NCBI GenBank assembly: GCA_019347715.1
Contig: JAHWKU010000011.1
Location: 1 to 64,000, forward strand
DNA: 64,000 nucleotides
Direction of reading: 5' to 3'
From: Actinomycetota bacterium
GTDB lineage: Bacteria; Actinomycetota; CADDZG01; JAHWKV01
How positions within the stretch are numbered: the stretch's first letter is position 1; each line of letters opens with the position of its first letter. Under the pieces are notes generated by a model that did not search any database, was not told the origin of the DNA, and was given only the letters and a program-made list of their open reading frames with translations. The translations under genes and the position numbers were made by a program. Positions 1 through 7,301 of the stretch are shown one piece after another.

Positions 1-2
1 CT

Positions 3-269
3 CCAAGTCCCACGCCGTTTCCTGGTGCGGAGCGAACACCGGTTGCGGCTGAAACCACGAACTCTCACGGAACTTCTCATGCCACCGGTGATTCGGCAAG
101 GCCGGGACCCAGTGAACCGCCTGCCGAGCCCCCAAGTCCTCCTCCGACACGATCCGATCCGGACGAACCCACCGACCCTGACGAGCCCACCGACCCTGAC
201 GAGCCTGCCGACATACTGCAAGAGGTGATCGAGGAGTTGTTAGAGTCCTTGCCAATCCCCGGCCCCTAA
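3..269 (+). CDS. C-terminal tail of a proline/acid-rich protein (partial)
   Basis: The third forward frame is open from the window edge to a TAA at 267-269. It encodes about 88 residues of Pro/Ser/Glu/Asp-rich low complexity with the tandem unit DEPTDP repeated, then a short helical end (DILQEVIEELLESLPIPGP). The composition is like the Pro/Ser tail of the membrane-anchored protein at 37342-38022, so this is probably the extracytoplasmic tail of a secreted or anchored protein whose start lies upstream. No catalytic domain is visible and no function is proposed. The competing ATG-started frame (25-228) shifts the same repeats into Thr/Leu/Pro nonsense. Confidence 0.6.
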   Translation, partial: PSPTPFPGAERTPVAAETTNSHGTSHATGDSARPGPSEPPAEPPSPPPTRSDPDEPTDPDEPTDPDEPADILQEVIEELLESLPIPGP

Positions 270-496
270 ACCAACAAGATTCCGGCATCTTCTAACCATC
301 CAGAGAAGTGACGAGCAAGACCTGTCGCTCAAGCTGGATTTCTCACGCTTGCAAACTGAGGTCTGATCACGTGAGAGCCACAGTCTCGGTCGGGTCCACG
401 GAACTGAATGAATCCCCACGTCGGAGGTCGAGCTGCCAGGCGAATGATCGTGGAAGGATATGCATTCCAGCGAATTCGGCAGGAAGGAGTCAACTA

Positions 497-1015
497 ATGG
501 AGGAGTGGTTTGGTGCATCCTGGAGCGAGATTGGAAAGGTGGTGACGTCGACACTAGCAATCTATGCGAGCGTCTTAGCCGGCCTACGCATCGCAGGGCG
601 TAGAACCGTCTCGCAGATGTCGGCCTTCGACTTTGTCGTGACGATCGCGATCGGAAGCATCATAGGCGCCACGGTGCTTAGTTCCGACCCAACCTATGGA
701 AGGGCTGTCGCCGGACTCGTTACCTTGCTGGCAGCCCAGCAGTTAGTTGCGATCTTGCGACAACAGGTGCCCGCGACGCGGCGGCTACTAGATTTTTCAC
801 CGGAACATCTTTATGTCGATGGGAAAGTACAGCTTAGACATAATCCGCTCACCGCCCAAGTTACCGAAACGGAACTTTTCAGCAAGCTCCGCCGTCATGG
901 CGTCGAGTCGCTGGAAGACGTCAAGCTCGTGGTACTCGAGCCCGATGGACGAGTGTCGGTGCTGCGCTCAAACGGCAAGCACGAACTTTGGAAGGACGTA
1001 GCCCAGACGCGGTAG
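497..1015 (+). CDS. DUF421 (YetF-like) membrane protein
   Basis: This 172-residue protein has N-terminal membrane segments (about 14-31 and 43-62), the family hallmark GRRTVSQMSAFDF at 34-46, a third hydrophobic stretch near 70-85, and a soluble C-terminal YetF domain. The open frame extends further upstream, but only the ATG at 497 has a good ribosome site (AGGAAGGAG, 481-489) and gives a normal DUF421 N-terminus. The family's biochemical role is not well established. The 227 bases between the previous gene and this start hold nothing I recognise. Confidence 0.85.
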   Translation: MEEWFGASWSEIGKVVTSTLAIYASVLAGLRIAGRRTVSQMSAFDFVVTIAIGSIIGATVLSSDPTYGRAVAGLVTLLAAQQLVAILRQQVPATRRLLDFSPEHLYVDGKVQLRHNPLTAQVTETELFSKLRRHGVESLEDVKLVVLEPDGRVSVLRSNGKHELWKDVAQTR

Positions 1016-1061
1016 GCTGGCGGCTCACGTCTCAGCGCCGCTGCGCGCGCGATCAGGCGAG

Positions 1062-1235
1062 TTAGTCAGTGGATTTCAGCCGTCGCCACCACCGCTTTGC
1101 AACCATGTATGCACTCCCTCCCAGCAAGGCACCGACGACAATCAAAATCAAGATGAGCCATCCAGCGAGTTCTAGGAGGTCCCCGAGGAAGCCTCCAGCG
1201 ACGGCCAAAAGCAAGACCAGGAGGATCAACAACAT
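1062..1235 (-). CDS. Small hydrophobic membrane protein
   Basis: A 57-residue protein with two closely spaced membrane helices (about 1-18 and 24-46) separated by a Gly/Leu/Glu turn, ending in the basic tail KRWWRRLKSTD. It resembles the short proteins often annotated simply as hydrophobic protein in actinobacteria. The frame is open further upstream, but the upstream residues are polar and antisense to the next gene, so the internal ATG at 1233-1235 is chosen. Function unknown. Confidence 0.6.
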   Translation of the reverse strand: MLLILLVLLLAVAGGFLGDLLELAGWLILILIVVGALLGGSAYMVAKRWWRRLKSTD

Positions 1236-1370
1236 TGACGTGCAGCTCCGTTCACTGATGAATCGTATACCCCTGAGAGCGATGTCTGGAGAAGCTTGGC
1301 GGTTGGCTTGGTCTGGCTCGGAGTCTTCGCGCGTCCGCCTCGGGAAACTCGATCGGACTACCATAATCCG

Positions 1371-1847
1371 ATGGACTGGCTCGGGTGGGCAACGTTCGGA
1401 TTCGGAGCGACAGCCGCGCTGACTTCCATCATGGTCGGTGCCCAGCTCCTTGGGATTTCCAGAATGGATATGCCAATGATGCTGGGAACGGCTTTCACGG
1501 GCCGGCCCGGCCCGGCACGAGTCATCGGCGCAATTGTGCATCTACTGAACGGCCAAGCCTTTGGCCTTCTGTATGTCGGAGCGTTCGCTGCTCTCGGATG
1601 GGCGACATGGTGGCTTGGGGCTCTGTTTGGCTTGGGGCATGGGATCGCCGCCCTGGTCTTGATCATGCCCCTTCTTCCGGGCGCTCACCCGAGAATGGCC
1701 TCGGAGAGAAGCGGGCCGGAACTCGGGGCGCACTTGGAACCGCCGGGCTTCTTCGGTCTCAACTACGGTCGTGCGACTCCCATCGTCACCTTGGTGGCAC
1801 ATGTCGTGTTTGGTGGTCTTCTCGGTTTCTTCATTAGTCCTCATTAG
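1371..1847 (+). CDS. Four-helix integral membrane protein, unknown function
   Basis: 158 residues with about four hydrophobic helices (8-30, 52-72, 76-98, 135-156), Gly-rich, with a short periplasmic-like loop rich in Pro and Glu. It is of the same general type as the membrane proteins at 9430-9888 and 11664-12191. The start at ATG 1371 (MDWLGWATF) is preferred over an upstream TTG at 1296, which adds an Arg-rich segment; neither has a clear ribosome site. Its 3' end overlaps the convergent glycosidase by 14 bases. Confidence 0.55.
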   Translation: MDWLGWATFGFGATAALTSIMVGAQLLGISRMDMPMMLGTAFTGRPGPARVIGAIVHLLNGQAFGLLYVGAFAALGWATWWLGALFGLGHGIAALVLIMPLLPGAHPRMASERSGPELGAHLEPPGFFGLNYGRATPIVTLVAHVVFGGLLGFFISPH

Positions 1848-3624
1848 GTCGGAGAGCAATCGCAGCCTGCAACAGTGCGGCGTGAGTAAGTGCCTGAGGG
1901 AAATTGCCACGATGTTCCTTCGTGGAAGGATCCATCTGTTCGCCGTATAGAGAAACGTCATTTCCGAGCGAGCACAGCTGATCGAACAGATCGTGAGCCT
2001 CCTCCCGTTGACCCGTATCGGCGAGAGCCCGCACAAGCCAGAACGAGCATGCGAGAAAAGCAGAATCCTTACCCTCGAAGGCGTCGTCGCCGGGATCGTA
2101 GCGATAGAGCAAGGGGCCTCCGGCAGCGAGTTCCTCACGAATGGCTTTGATCGTATTGCCCACCCGTTCTGAATCGTGTTCGAAACCAAGCGTCGGCAGG
2201 ATAAGGTTCGCGGCATCCAATCCATCAGAGCCGTACTTTCTTATGTAGGCCCCCTTGTCGTGGTCAAATCCTCGGCTTCGTACCTCTGAGGCGATGGCAT
2301 CGCGGTTCGCCTTCCATCTCTCAACTCTCGAGGGTCTGGTGCGGTGATTTTGCGAAATCCATATAGCACAGTCGAGGCCATTCCAAGCCATCAGCTTGGA
2401 ATGAACGTAGTGCTCACGGGGGCCACGAACTTCCCAGATGCCGTTGTCGGGCTTCTGCCAGTTGCGGCAAATGTAGTCGGCGAACGCCGAAAACCCACGC
2501 CACTTGGGCTTGTCGAGAGGAAGCCCGGATTTCACGATGAGTCCTGCGGCACGCAGTACCCATCCGTAAACGTCCAGTTGCACCTGGTCGGCTGCGGCGT
2601 TGCCGATCCTCACGGGAAGACTGCTGCGATGCCCTCCGATGTCTTCCAGCTCGATTTCCTGGAGGTTCGGTGTTCCATCGAGGGTGTAGACGACTCTCAT
2701 TTGGGGCCGCGTGGTTCGGCTTGCTATGACCAGCCATCGCAGGAACGACTCGGCTTCGATTTGTTTCTTAGAGTGCTCCACTTCTAGGAAGGCCTCGACT
2801 CCCATGCTGGCATCCCTCGGCCAGGAAAATCGATAGTCCCAGTTCCTAGATCCGCCGATCTCGATGGGTAGAGAAGTTGTGGGAGCTGCAACCGGCGCGC
2901 CCGACGGAGAATAGGTGAGCAAACGAAGAGTGACGAGACTCCGTAATACCGATTCTCGGTGAGGGCCTTCGTAGCCGACGGTTGACGACCAGTTTCTCCA
3001 CCAGCGGTCGGAGTCCTCGAGCCGATTCACCGCCGATAGCGGGTCTATGAAGACAAGGGGCGCCTGATGTGCAGCAAGCATGCAAAAGGAAAATGAAGAT
3101 CCCTCGTCTAACACGAGCGTTAACTCTTGATCAGGTACTAGGTCGATGGATGGGGCGGATGCGATGGAAACCGCGAGGGATCCCCATTCACAAACCAGAG
3201 ATCCCCTGCTATTCCTCGAGCGGACCGGTTTCTTGCCGGGAAGGCCGGCTCGCGGATCGAACTTCACGCGGATTTGATTCCGGCCACGGGTTGACGAAAC
3301 AGTGCGGACGAGAGCGAACTCTGGAAGCAGCGCTGAGCTCACATCCAGCACGAGCCCTTCGGTTAACGTAACCGACCCAGAGCTCGTCTCCCAGGCTGTT
3401 TCGAGGATGGCGGAGCCTTGGCGATAGCGGCGCTCGGTTGACCTAATGCCTTCCGGAGTGATTTGAAATGACCCCCCTGTCTCTTCATCAACCAGACGGG
3501 AGAAGATTGGAGGGGAATCAAATCTCGGTAGACAAAGCCAGTCGATGGAGCCAGATTTGGAGCAAAGGGCGGCGGTGCGTGTATCACCGATCAATGCATA
3601 GTCATCGATGGGGGGTTGAGTCAT
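1834..3624 (-). CDS. Glycoside hydrolase family 15 protein (glucoamylase/trehalase type)
   Basis: 596 residues. An N-terminal beta-sandwich (about 1-220, beginning with the family motif DYALIGDTRTAAL) is followed by an (alpha/alpha)6 barrel. The barrel has the signature WDYRFSWPRDA (262-272), the probable general acid Glu398 in GIWEVRG and general base Glu562 in GEQMDP followed by GNFPQALTH. No signal peptide is seen, so it should act in the cytoplasm on an alpha-glucan, maltodextrin or trehalose; bacterial members include trehalases. The start overlaps the stop of the upstream Sec-AhpD gene (ATGA), so the two are translationally coupled and share the SigR-type promoter near 4206-4231. Confidence 0.9.
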   Translation of the reverse strand: MTQPPIDDYALIGDTRTAALCSKSGSIDWLCLPRFDSPPIFSRLVDEETGGSFQITPEGIRSTERRYRQGSAILETAWETSSGSVTLTEGLVLDVSSALLPEFALVRTVSSTRGRNQIRVKFDPRAGLPGKKPVRSRNSRGSLVCEWGSLAVSIASAPSIDLVPDQELTLVLDEGSSFSFCMLAAHQAPLVFIDPLSAVNRLEDSDRWWRNWSSTVGYEGPHRESVLRSLVTLRLLTYSPSGAPVAAPTTSLPIEIGGSRNWDYRFSWPRDASMGVEAFLEVEHSKKQIEAESFLRWLVIASRTTRPQMRVVYTLDGTPNLQEIELEDIGGHRSSLPVRIGNAAADQVQLDVYGWVLRAAGLIVKSGLPLDKPKWRGFSAFADYICRNWQKPDNGIWEVRGPREHYVHSKLMAWNGLDCAIWISQNHRTRPSRVERWKANRDAIASEVRSRGFDHDKGAYIRKYGSDGLDAANLILPTLGFEHDSERVGNTIKAIREELAAGGPLLYRYDPGDDAFEGKDSAFLACSFWLVRALADTGQREEAHDLFDQLCSLGNDVSLYGEQMDPSTKEHRGNFPQALTHAALLQAAIALRPNED

Positions 3625-4175
3625 TCCAAATTAAGAAGCTGACTCGCGAGACCGCGGAGCGGGTAGGAACGGGCCTCTCGTACTTCCGCAGGCCAGTTTG
3701 CCTCTAGTTCGACTCCAAGGCCATCCGCCACACGGTTCACGTAGTTGAAATAGGACACGACTTGGTTTGCATCGACAATGTCGCGATCAGAGAGGCCGAG
3801 TTTCCGCATCGGGTCAAGATCAGCCTCCCTCATGGCCCATGGCGAAACCGTCAACTTGAGCGCATATCTGCAGAGTGCTTGCATCCGTTGGGGGAGCAGA
3901 TTGAATCTTCCGGAAGCGACCGCCTCCGCCAGCTCCGGCTGACCCGACTCATTCGAGAGGGCCGTCCCGTGCTGAACTACTCAGTAGTGACAATCGTTAG
4001 CTGCGGAAACACAGACGGCGATCGCCTCACGTTCGGACCGGCTCAGCCCTGAATCTCCGAACATGATCGTCCGGTAAAGGGAAACGTGGGCCCGAAGCGC
4101 CTCACGATTAAGGCTGTGGCACTTCAGGATATGCGCGCCGACACCTATGTCGGCTGCTGTTTCTACCCAAGTCAT
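3621..4175 (-). CDS. AhpD-like peroxidase-related selenoprotein (Sec65)
   Basis: Read through one in-frame TGA (3981-3983), this is a complete 184-residue member of the carboxymuconolactone decarboxylase/AhpD-like, peroxidase-related family. The N-terminal helices lead to SAANDCHY-U-VVQHG, where the family normally has CHYC followed by a His; Cys62 and Sec65 would form the redox pair. After the TGA the frame continues through the conserved ALCRYALKLT and DANQVVSYFNYVNRVADGLG blocks to a normal stop. No base is missing or extra, and the ribosome site (AAGGAGG) is excellent. The expected role is reduction of hydroperoxides or other thiol/selenol redox chemistry in the cytoplasm. A SigR-type promoter lies just upstream and GH15 is coupled downstream. 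Alternatives are a nonsense mutation or sequencing error. Confidence 0.85.
3941..3963 (-). promoter_or_regulatory. Possible SECIS stem-loop of the AhpD-like gene
   Basis: Beginning 18 nt after the TGA, the transcript can pair GGCCC with GGGUC and, inside that, CUC with GAG around a GAAU loop. This lies within the usual distance of a bacterial SECIS but lacks the clear GU loop of the other four. A shorter GGG/CCC hairpin at +13 to +22 is an alternative. This is the weakest of the five SECIS calls. Confidence 0.35.
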
Positions 4176-4205
4176 CTTTGCCTCCTTGTCTCATTGATCC
4201 TTAGG

Positions 4206-4231
4206 AACCCGGCATTCACTGCTGTCATTCC
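4206..4231 (-). promoter_or_regulatory. SigR-type promoter for Sec-AhpD and GH15
   Basis: On the minus strand GGAAT (4231-4227), a 16-base spacer and GGGTT (4210-4206). This matches the Streptomyces SigR consensus GGAAT-N18/19-GTT and the other copies in this window. Transcription would start near 4199, about 24 bases before the ATG and just ahead of its ribosome site. Confidence 0.75.
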
Positions 4232-4267
4232 ATCAGTTGAACCCTCTTACCTGTGTAGAGTTCCAGC

Positions 4268-5128
4268 ATGAACGCTCCAGATTTCAAGCCGGACCCCACA
4301 CTATTTCCTTTCGAGTCAAAGTGGTTCGAGAGCAGCGTCGGAAGGATCCATTACATCGACGAAGGCAGTGGTACACCGATCATCCTGTTCCACGGTCAGC
4401 CGACATGGAGCTTTCTCTATAGAAAGATCGTGGAGAGGCTCGCTGACGGGTTCCGATGCATTGCGCCCGATTATCCGGGCTTCGGATTGTCAGTCCGTCC
4501 AGCTGAATACCAATACACGCCAGCGGAACACGCCACAGTGATCGGAGAACTGGTGGACGCTCTGGAACTCGACGGCTTCCTGATCATGGGGCAGGACTGG
4601 GGAGGACCGATCGGCCTATCGATTGCAGGGGATCGATCAGAACAGGTGAAGGGCTTGGTTCTAGGCAACACCTGGTTCTGGCCGGTGTCCCTTAGCGCAC
4701 GGATATTCAGCACGATTATGTCGACAGGGTTCATGCAGCACCAGATCGTCGAGAAGAACTTCTTCGTCGAAAAGATCATGCCCTTCGCCATGAAAAAAAA
4801 GCTGACTGAAGATGAGTTCGATCATTACCGAAAGGCGCAGCCGACCCCTGAGCTTCGAACGGGACTAGGCGAGTTCCCTAGACAACTTACTCGCTCGGAG
4901 TCCTTCCTCGAGAATCTCGAGAAAAGGGTGTTATCACAGCTTGCATCGAAGCCGACCTTGCTGACATGGGGAATGGGGGATATGGCGTTTAGACCTCGCC
5001 AATATATTCCGCAGTTGCGGATGCGGATGCCCCAAGCAGAAGTGGTGGAGCTACGGCGTGCCAAGCATTACATCCAGGAGGACGCACCGGACGAAATCGC
5101 GGGAGCCATTCGAGGAAAGTTCGGGTAG
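4268..5128 (+). CDS. Haloalkane dehalogenase-like alpha/beta hydrolase
   Basis: 286 residues of alpha/beta-hydrolase fold. The oxyanion-loop motif HGQPTWSF (42-49), nucleophile Asp110 in GQDWGG, a cap domain (about 140-205) and the C-terminal catalytic His in AKHYIQED are the pattern of haloalkane dehalogenases, where the nucleophile is Asp followed by a halide-binding Trp. The second halide ligand position is Gln instead of the usual Asn, so the natural substrate is uncertain. Members hydrolyse carbon-halogen bonds to alcohols in the cytoplasm. It diverges from Sec-AhpD over a 92-base intergenic region. Confidence 0.8.
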   Translation: MNAPDFKPDPTLFPFESKWFESSVGRIHYIDEGSGTPIILFHGQPTWSFLYRKIVERLADGFRCIAPDYPGFGLSVRPAEYQYTPAEHATVIGELVDALELDGFLIMGQDWGGPIGLSIAGDRSEQVKGLVLGNTWFWPVSLSARIFSTIMSTGFMQHQIVEKNFFVEKIMPFAMKKKLTEDEFDHYRKAQPTPELRTGLGEFPRQLTRSESFLENLEKRVLSQLASKPTLLTWGMGDMAFRPRQYIPQLRMRMPQAEVVELRRAKHYIQEDAPDEIAGAIRGKFG

Positions 5129-5143
5129 GAGCAGGATGATTTC

Positions 5144-5857
5144 TCAACCGTGATCGTGGTGATGTGAATCACGGACCTCTTCGAGGGCCTTGTCGAGATC
5201 TTCCTTCAACACTACGCCGATGAGAACGCCCTCTGATGTCGTAACCGGAGCAGTGTCGAGGTCGTGTTGCTTCATGAACTCGGTCATCTCCGGGGCAGAA
5301 ACGTTCGGCCGGAAGGTAGATGGTCCGGGCTTCATGATCGACTCAACCGTGGCTTCTGGATCCGAGTCCAGCTGCGATTTGTAGAGGCGTCCCAGCACTA
5401 CTTTTTCGTCGTTGACGACAATGGCTGTGTTCCATCCGTCTGTTTCCACTCGAGCTTTTACCTCTTCCAATCGTTCCTGCAATCCCGCAACAGGCACATC
5501 CTTGCGCGACACTTCTCCGATCGTTGGGACCTTTGCGAGTGTCCCTTCGGTGGGGAGCCCCGACGCTGCCCAGTCGGCAAGCCCGTTCGCGTACTCGTAG
5601 ACGTTCTTGAAACCAAGATCTTCGAGCCGCCACGCGGCTCGTGGGCTCATGTCTCACTGGGTATCCCAACAGTAGGTGATGACCGGGCTCTCGCGGTCGA
5701 GCTCCTTTAGCGCTCTCGAATCGATCTCCTTCAATGGAATGCTGACGGCACCGGGAAGGTGCTGCTCTTCGTACTCCTGCTTCGGTAAGACGTCGACTAT
5801 CTGGGCACCCTCCTGGATCAGCTTCTGTACTTCATCTCGATCGATCACTTTCGGCAT
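5144..5857 (-). CDS. Rhodanese-CBS domain selenoprotein (Sec68)
   Basis: Read through an in-frame TGA (5654-5656), the gene gives 237 residues. A rhodanese-like domain (1 to about 105) contains VITYCWDTQ-U-DMSPRAAW, where relatives have Cys at the U position. It is followed by two CBS motifs (about 118-160 and 170-228) and a His-rich tail HHHDHG. Frame and homology are continuous across the TGA, and the ribosome site GGGAGG precedes the ATG. Rhodaneses move sulfane sulfur, while CBS pairs often bind adenosyl ligands. It is the last gene of the sigR-rsrA-like operon (18-base gap from the Cys-rich gene), which places it in thiol-stress defence. A perfect 8-bp stem-loop follows the TGA. Confidence 0.85.
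5623..5641 (-). promoter_or_regulatory. SECIS-like stem-loop of the rhodanese-CBS gene
   Basis: Starting 13 nt after the TGA, the transcript reads CGAGCCGC-GUG-GCGGCUCG, a perfect 8-bp stem with a three-base GU-containing loop. Spacing and loop agree with bacterial SECIS elements. Confidence 0.7.
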
Positions 5858-5875
5858 CTGACCTCCCTAATCTCC

Positions 5876-6085
5876 TCAGTAGTCGTCAAACGGCGCGGGA
5901 GAAACTTTCTGCATAGGCCGTGGTCCATGCTCCGGGCAGCACTCCTTGTCGAAGCCGGTTTCAATAAGGTCGCGTGGTAAGAGCCAAGAACAACCCTCGC
6001 AGTAACAGTCGCCGAACCTGATCCATCGGGCGTCGGGGATGTCTGCTCCCCGTCTTACAGCCTGTTCGCAACATTCACATCTCAT
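5876..6085 (-). CDS. Small cysteine-rich protein, probable metal binder
   Basis: 69 residues with eight Cys: CECC near the start, CYCEGC in the middle and ECCPEHG near the end. The spacing suggests a zinc-ribbon or iron-sulfur fold. I do not recognise a named family. It sits between the anti-sigma gene (15-base gap) and Sec-rhodanese (18-base gap) on the same strand, so it should be co-expressed under thiol stress, perhaps as a thiol or zinc buffer. Confidence 0.65.
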   Translation of the reverse strand: MRCECCEQAVRRGADIPDARWIRFGDCYCEGCSWLLPRDLIETGFDKECCPEHGPRPMQKVSPAPFDDY

Positions 6086-6100
6086 CGGAACCGTCCCGTC

Positions 6101-6391
6101 TCAACCGAGTTCGATTTCGTCTCCATCCTCCCGTTCTCCGAGACTCTGTGCGAATTGGGAGAGCCGCGAGATCGCCTGCTGGTCCAGGGGGCCGAGTTGC
6201 TGAAGCGAATTCTTAAGACGTTTGTAGGTCTCGAACTCAAGCCCGCATCGTCTGCACATCTCCAGGTGAGCAGCCACTCTTCGAGCCGTCACATCGTCAC
6301 GCATTTCGCCGTCGATGTAGGACTGAAGGTGCTTCATGACCTCAGCGCAGGTCGCGGTGTCACTCGTAGTTTTGGCTCGCTTGAACCTCAT
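6101..6391 (-). CDS. rsrA: RsrA-type zinc-binding redox anti-sigma factor
   Basis: 96 residues with the ZAS pattern: Cys15, His42, Cys46 and Cys49 (HLEMCRRC). These correspond to the zinc and redox-switch residues of Streptomyces RsrA. Known members release their sigma factor when disulfide stress oxidises the cysteines and expels zinc. The start codon overlaps the stop of the sigma gene (ATGA), the usual arrangement. The RsrA assignment rests on the residue pattern, the partner gene and the promoter motif around it. Confidence 0.8.
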   Translation of the reverse strand: MRFKRAKTTSDTATCAEVMKHLQSYIDGEMRDDVTARRVAAHLEMCRRCGLEFETYKRLKNSLQQLGPLDQQAISRLSQFAQSLGEREDGDEIELG

Positions 6392-6939
6392 ACCTGTCCC
6401 CCCTCGACAAAGAGTTCTTCTGATTTCAGCCCTTCTCGAATCCTGGTTCTTCCCCGGTGCAGCCGGCTCATCACCGTACCGACCGGCACTCCGAGACGCG
6501 CCGCCGCTTCCGCGTAGCTCATGCCACTTATGTCAACGAGGGCCACCACCTCTCGAAACTTCCCGGGCAGTTCTTCGAAAGCAGCCGCCACCGCCCCATC
6601 GAAAGCCTGATCGACCACCTGGAACTCGGGGCTATCCCGATGGTCTGACACGCTCTCGGGATTGCCGGATTCATCGACGTCTGAAACAGGAAGCGGCACT
6701 TTCTTGCGGACCTGATTGGCAAGGGCGTTGCGAAGAATGGTGAGAAGCCAAGCTCTCGGATGGCGTCCGTCGAATCGTTCGATGGCACGAAAGGCTCTCA
6801 GCAGAGTCTCCTGAACGAGATCCTCGGCGTTCTCGGGCTTTCCGGTCATGGCCAGCGCCACGCGATAAAGGAGCTCCAGCTCGGGAACCACGTATTTATC
6901 GAAGCTTGCCTTGCGGCTCCGTTTACTCAACTTGGTCAT
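6388..6939 (-). CDS. sigR: SigR/SigH-like ECF sigma factor (thiol stress)
   Basis: 183 residues with region 2 (DLVQETLLRAFRAIERF and the AWLLTILRN helix) and region 4 (ELPGKFREVVALVDISGMSYAEAAARLGVPVGTVMSRLHRGR). Group identity with SigR/SigH is inferred from the coupled RsrA-like anti-sigma gene and from a SigR-type motif at its own promoter, implying autoregulation. The ATG at 6939 is chosen over a GTG at 6963 because it lies 9 bases after the -10 element, which fits a leaderless transcript; the GTG would lie inside the promoter spacer. Confidence 0.85.
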   Translation of the reverse strand: MTKLSKRSRKASFDKYVVPELELLYRVALAMTGKPENAEDLVQETLLRAFRAIERFDGRHPRAWLLTILRNALANQVRKKVPLPVSDVDESGNPESVSDHRDSPEFQVVDQAFDGAVAAAFEELPGKFREVVALVDISGMSYAEAAARLGVPVGTVMSRLHRGRTRIREGLKSEELFVEGGQV

Positions 6940-6948
6940 CGCGCTGGA

Positions 6949-6974
6949 AACCCCATCGAGCACGAGGATATTCC
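6949..6974 (-). promoter_or_regulatory. SigR-type promoter of the sigR-rsrA operon (autoregulatory)
   Basis: GGAAT (6974-6970), 16 bases, GGGTT (6953-6949). The sigma factor start codon follows 9 bases later, so the mRNA is probably leaderless. Confidence 0.75.
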
Positions 6975-7006
6975 GATTCGAGTCGTTAGAAGATTGTTTG
7001 GTGTCG

Positions 7007-7033
7007 GGAATGAATGAACCCAGGCCGCGGGTT
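7007..7033 (+). promoter_or_regulatory. SigR-type promoter of the lone zinc-finger gene
   Basis: GGAAT (7007-7011), 17 bases, GGGTT (7029-7033). It is divergent from the sigR promoter. The ATG at 7043 follows 9 bases after the -10, again leaderless. Confidence 0.65.
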
Positions 7034-7042
7034 TTCGTTTAC

Positions 7043-7297
7043 ATGACCTTCACTCACACTCAGGCAAGCCGATTTCTGGACGCCCTGGTTGACCAAGAGC
7101 TGGACGAATTGACCAGAGAAGCGTTTTCCTCCCACGTGGACGAGTGCCAGGATTGTCATCGCGCCTTTCTCCTCACCTGTCGAATCAAGAATTCGCTTGC
7201 CAAGCTGGCTGCGCTGACGGAGCCGGGGCTGGAAGCTTGGATTGGGACAGAAAGAAGAAGATCGTGGAAGAGGCGCGTGCCGTTTCGTCACGGCTGA
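7043..7297 (+). CDS. Second zinc-finger anti-sigma-like protein
   Basis: 84 residues with an N-terminal zinc-finger of anti-sigma type: VDQELD, then His31-x3-Cys35-x2-Cys38 (HVDECQDC), then a helical part and a basic tail (RRRSWKRRVPFRHG). It lacks the upstream Cys seen in the RsrA-like partner. It is divergent from sigR and has its own SigR-type promoter, suggesting a feedback regulator of the same or another sigma factor. The ATG at 7043 fits the promoter; an in-frame ATG at 7010 would overlap the -35 element. Confidence 0.7.
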   Translation: MTFTHTQASRFLDALVDQELDELTREAFSSHVDECQDCHRAFLLTCRIKNSLAKLAALTEPGLEAWIGTERRRSWKRRVPFRHG

Positions 7298-7301
7298 TTG
7301 A

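Noticed and set aside
240-560. Minus-strand ORF overlapping the upstream end of the DUF421 gene
   Set aside because: Composition is shadow-like, with no homology or ribosome site; it is antisense to the real gene start.
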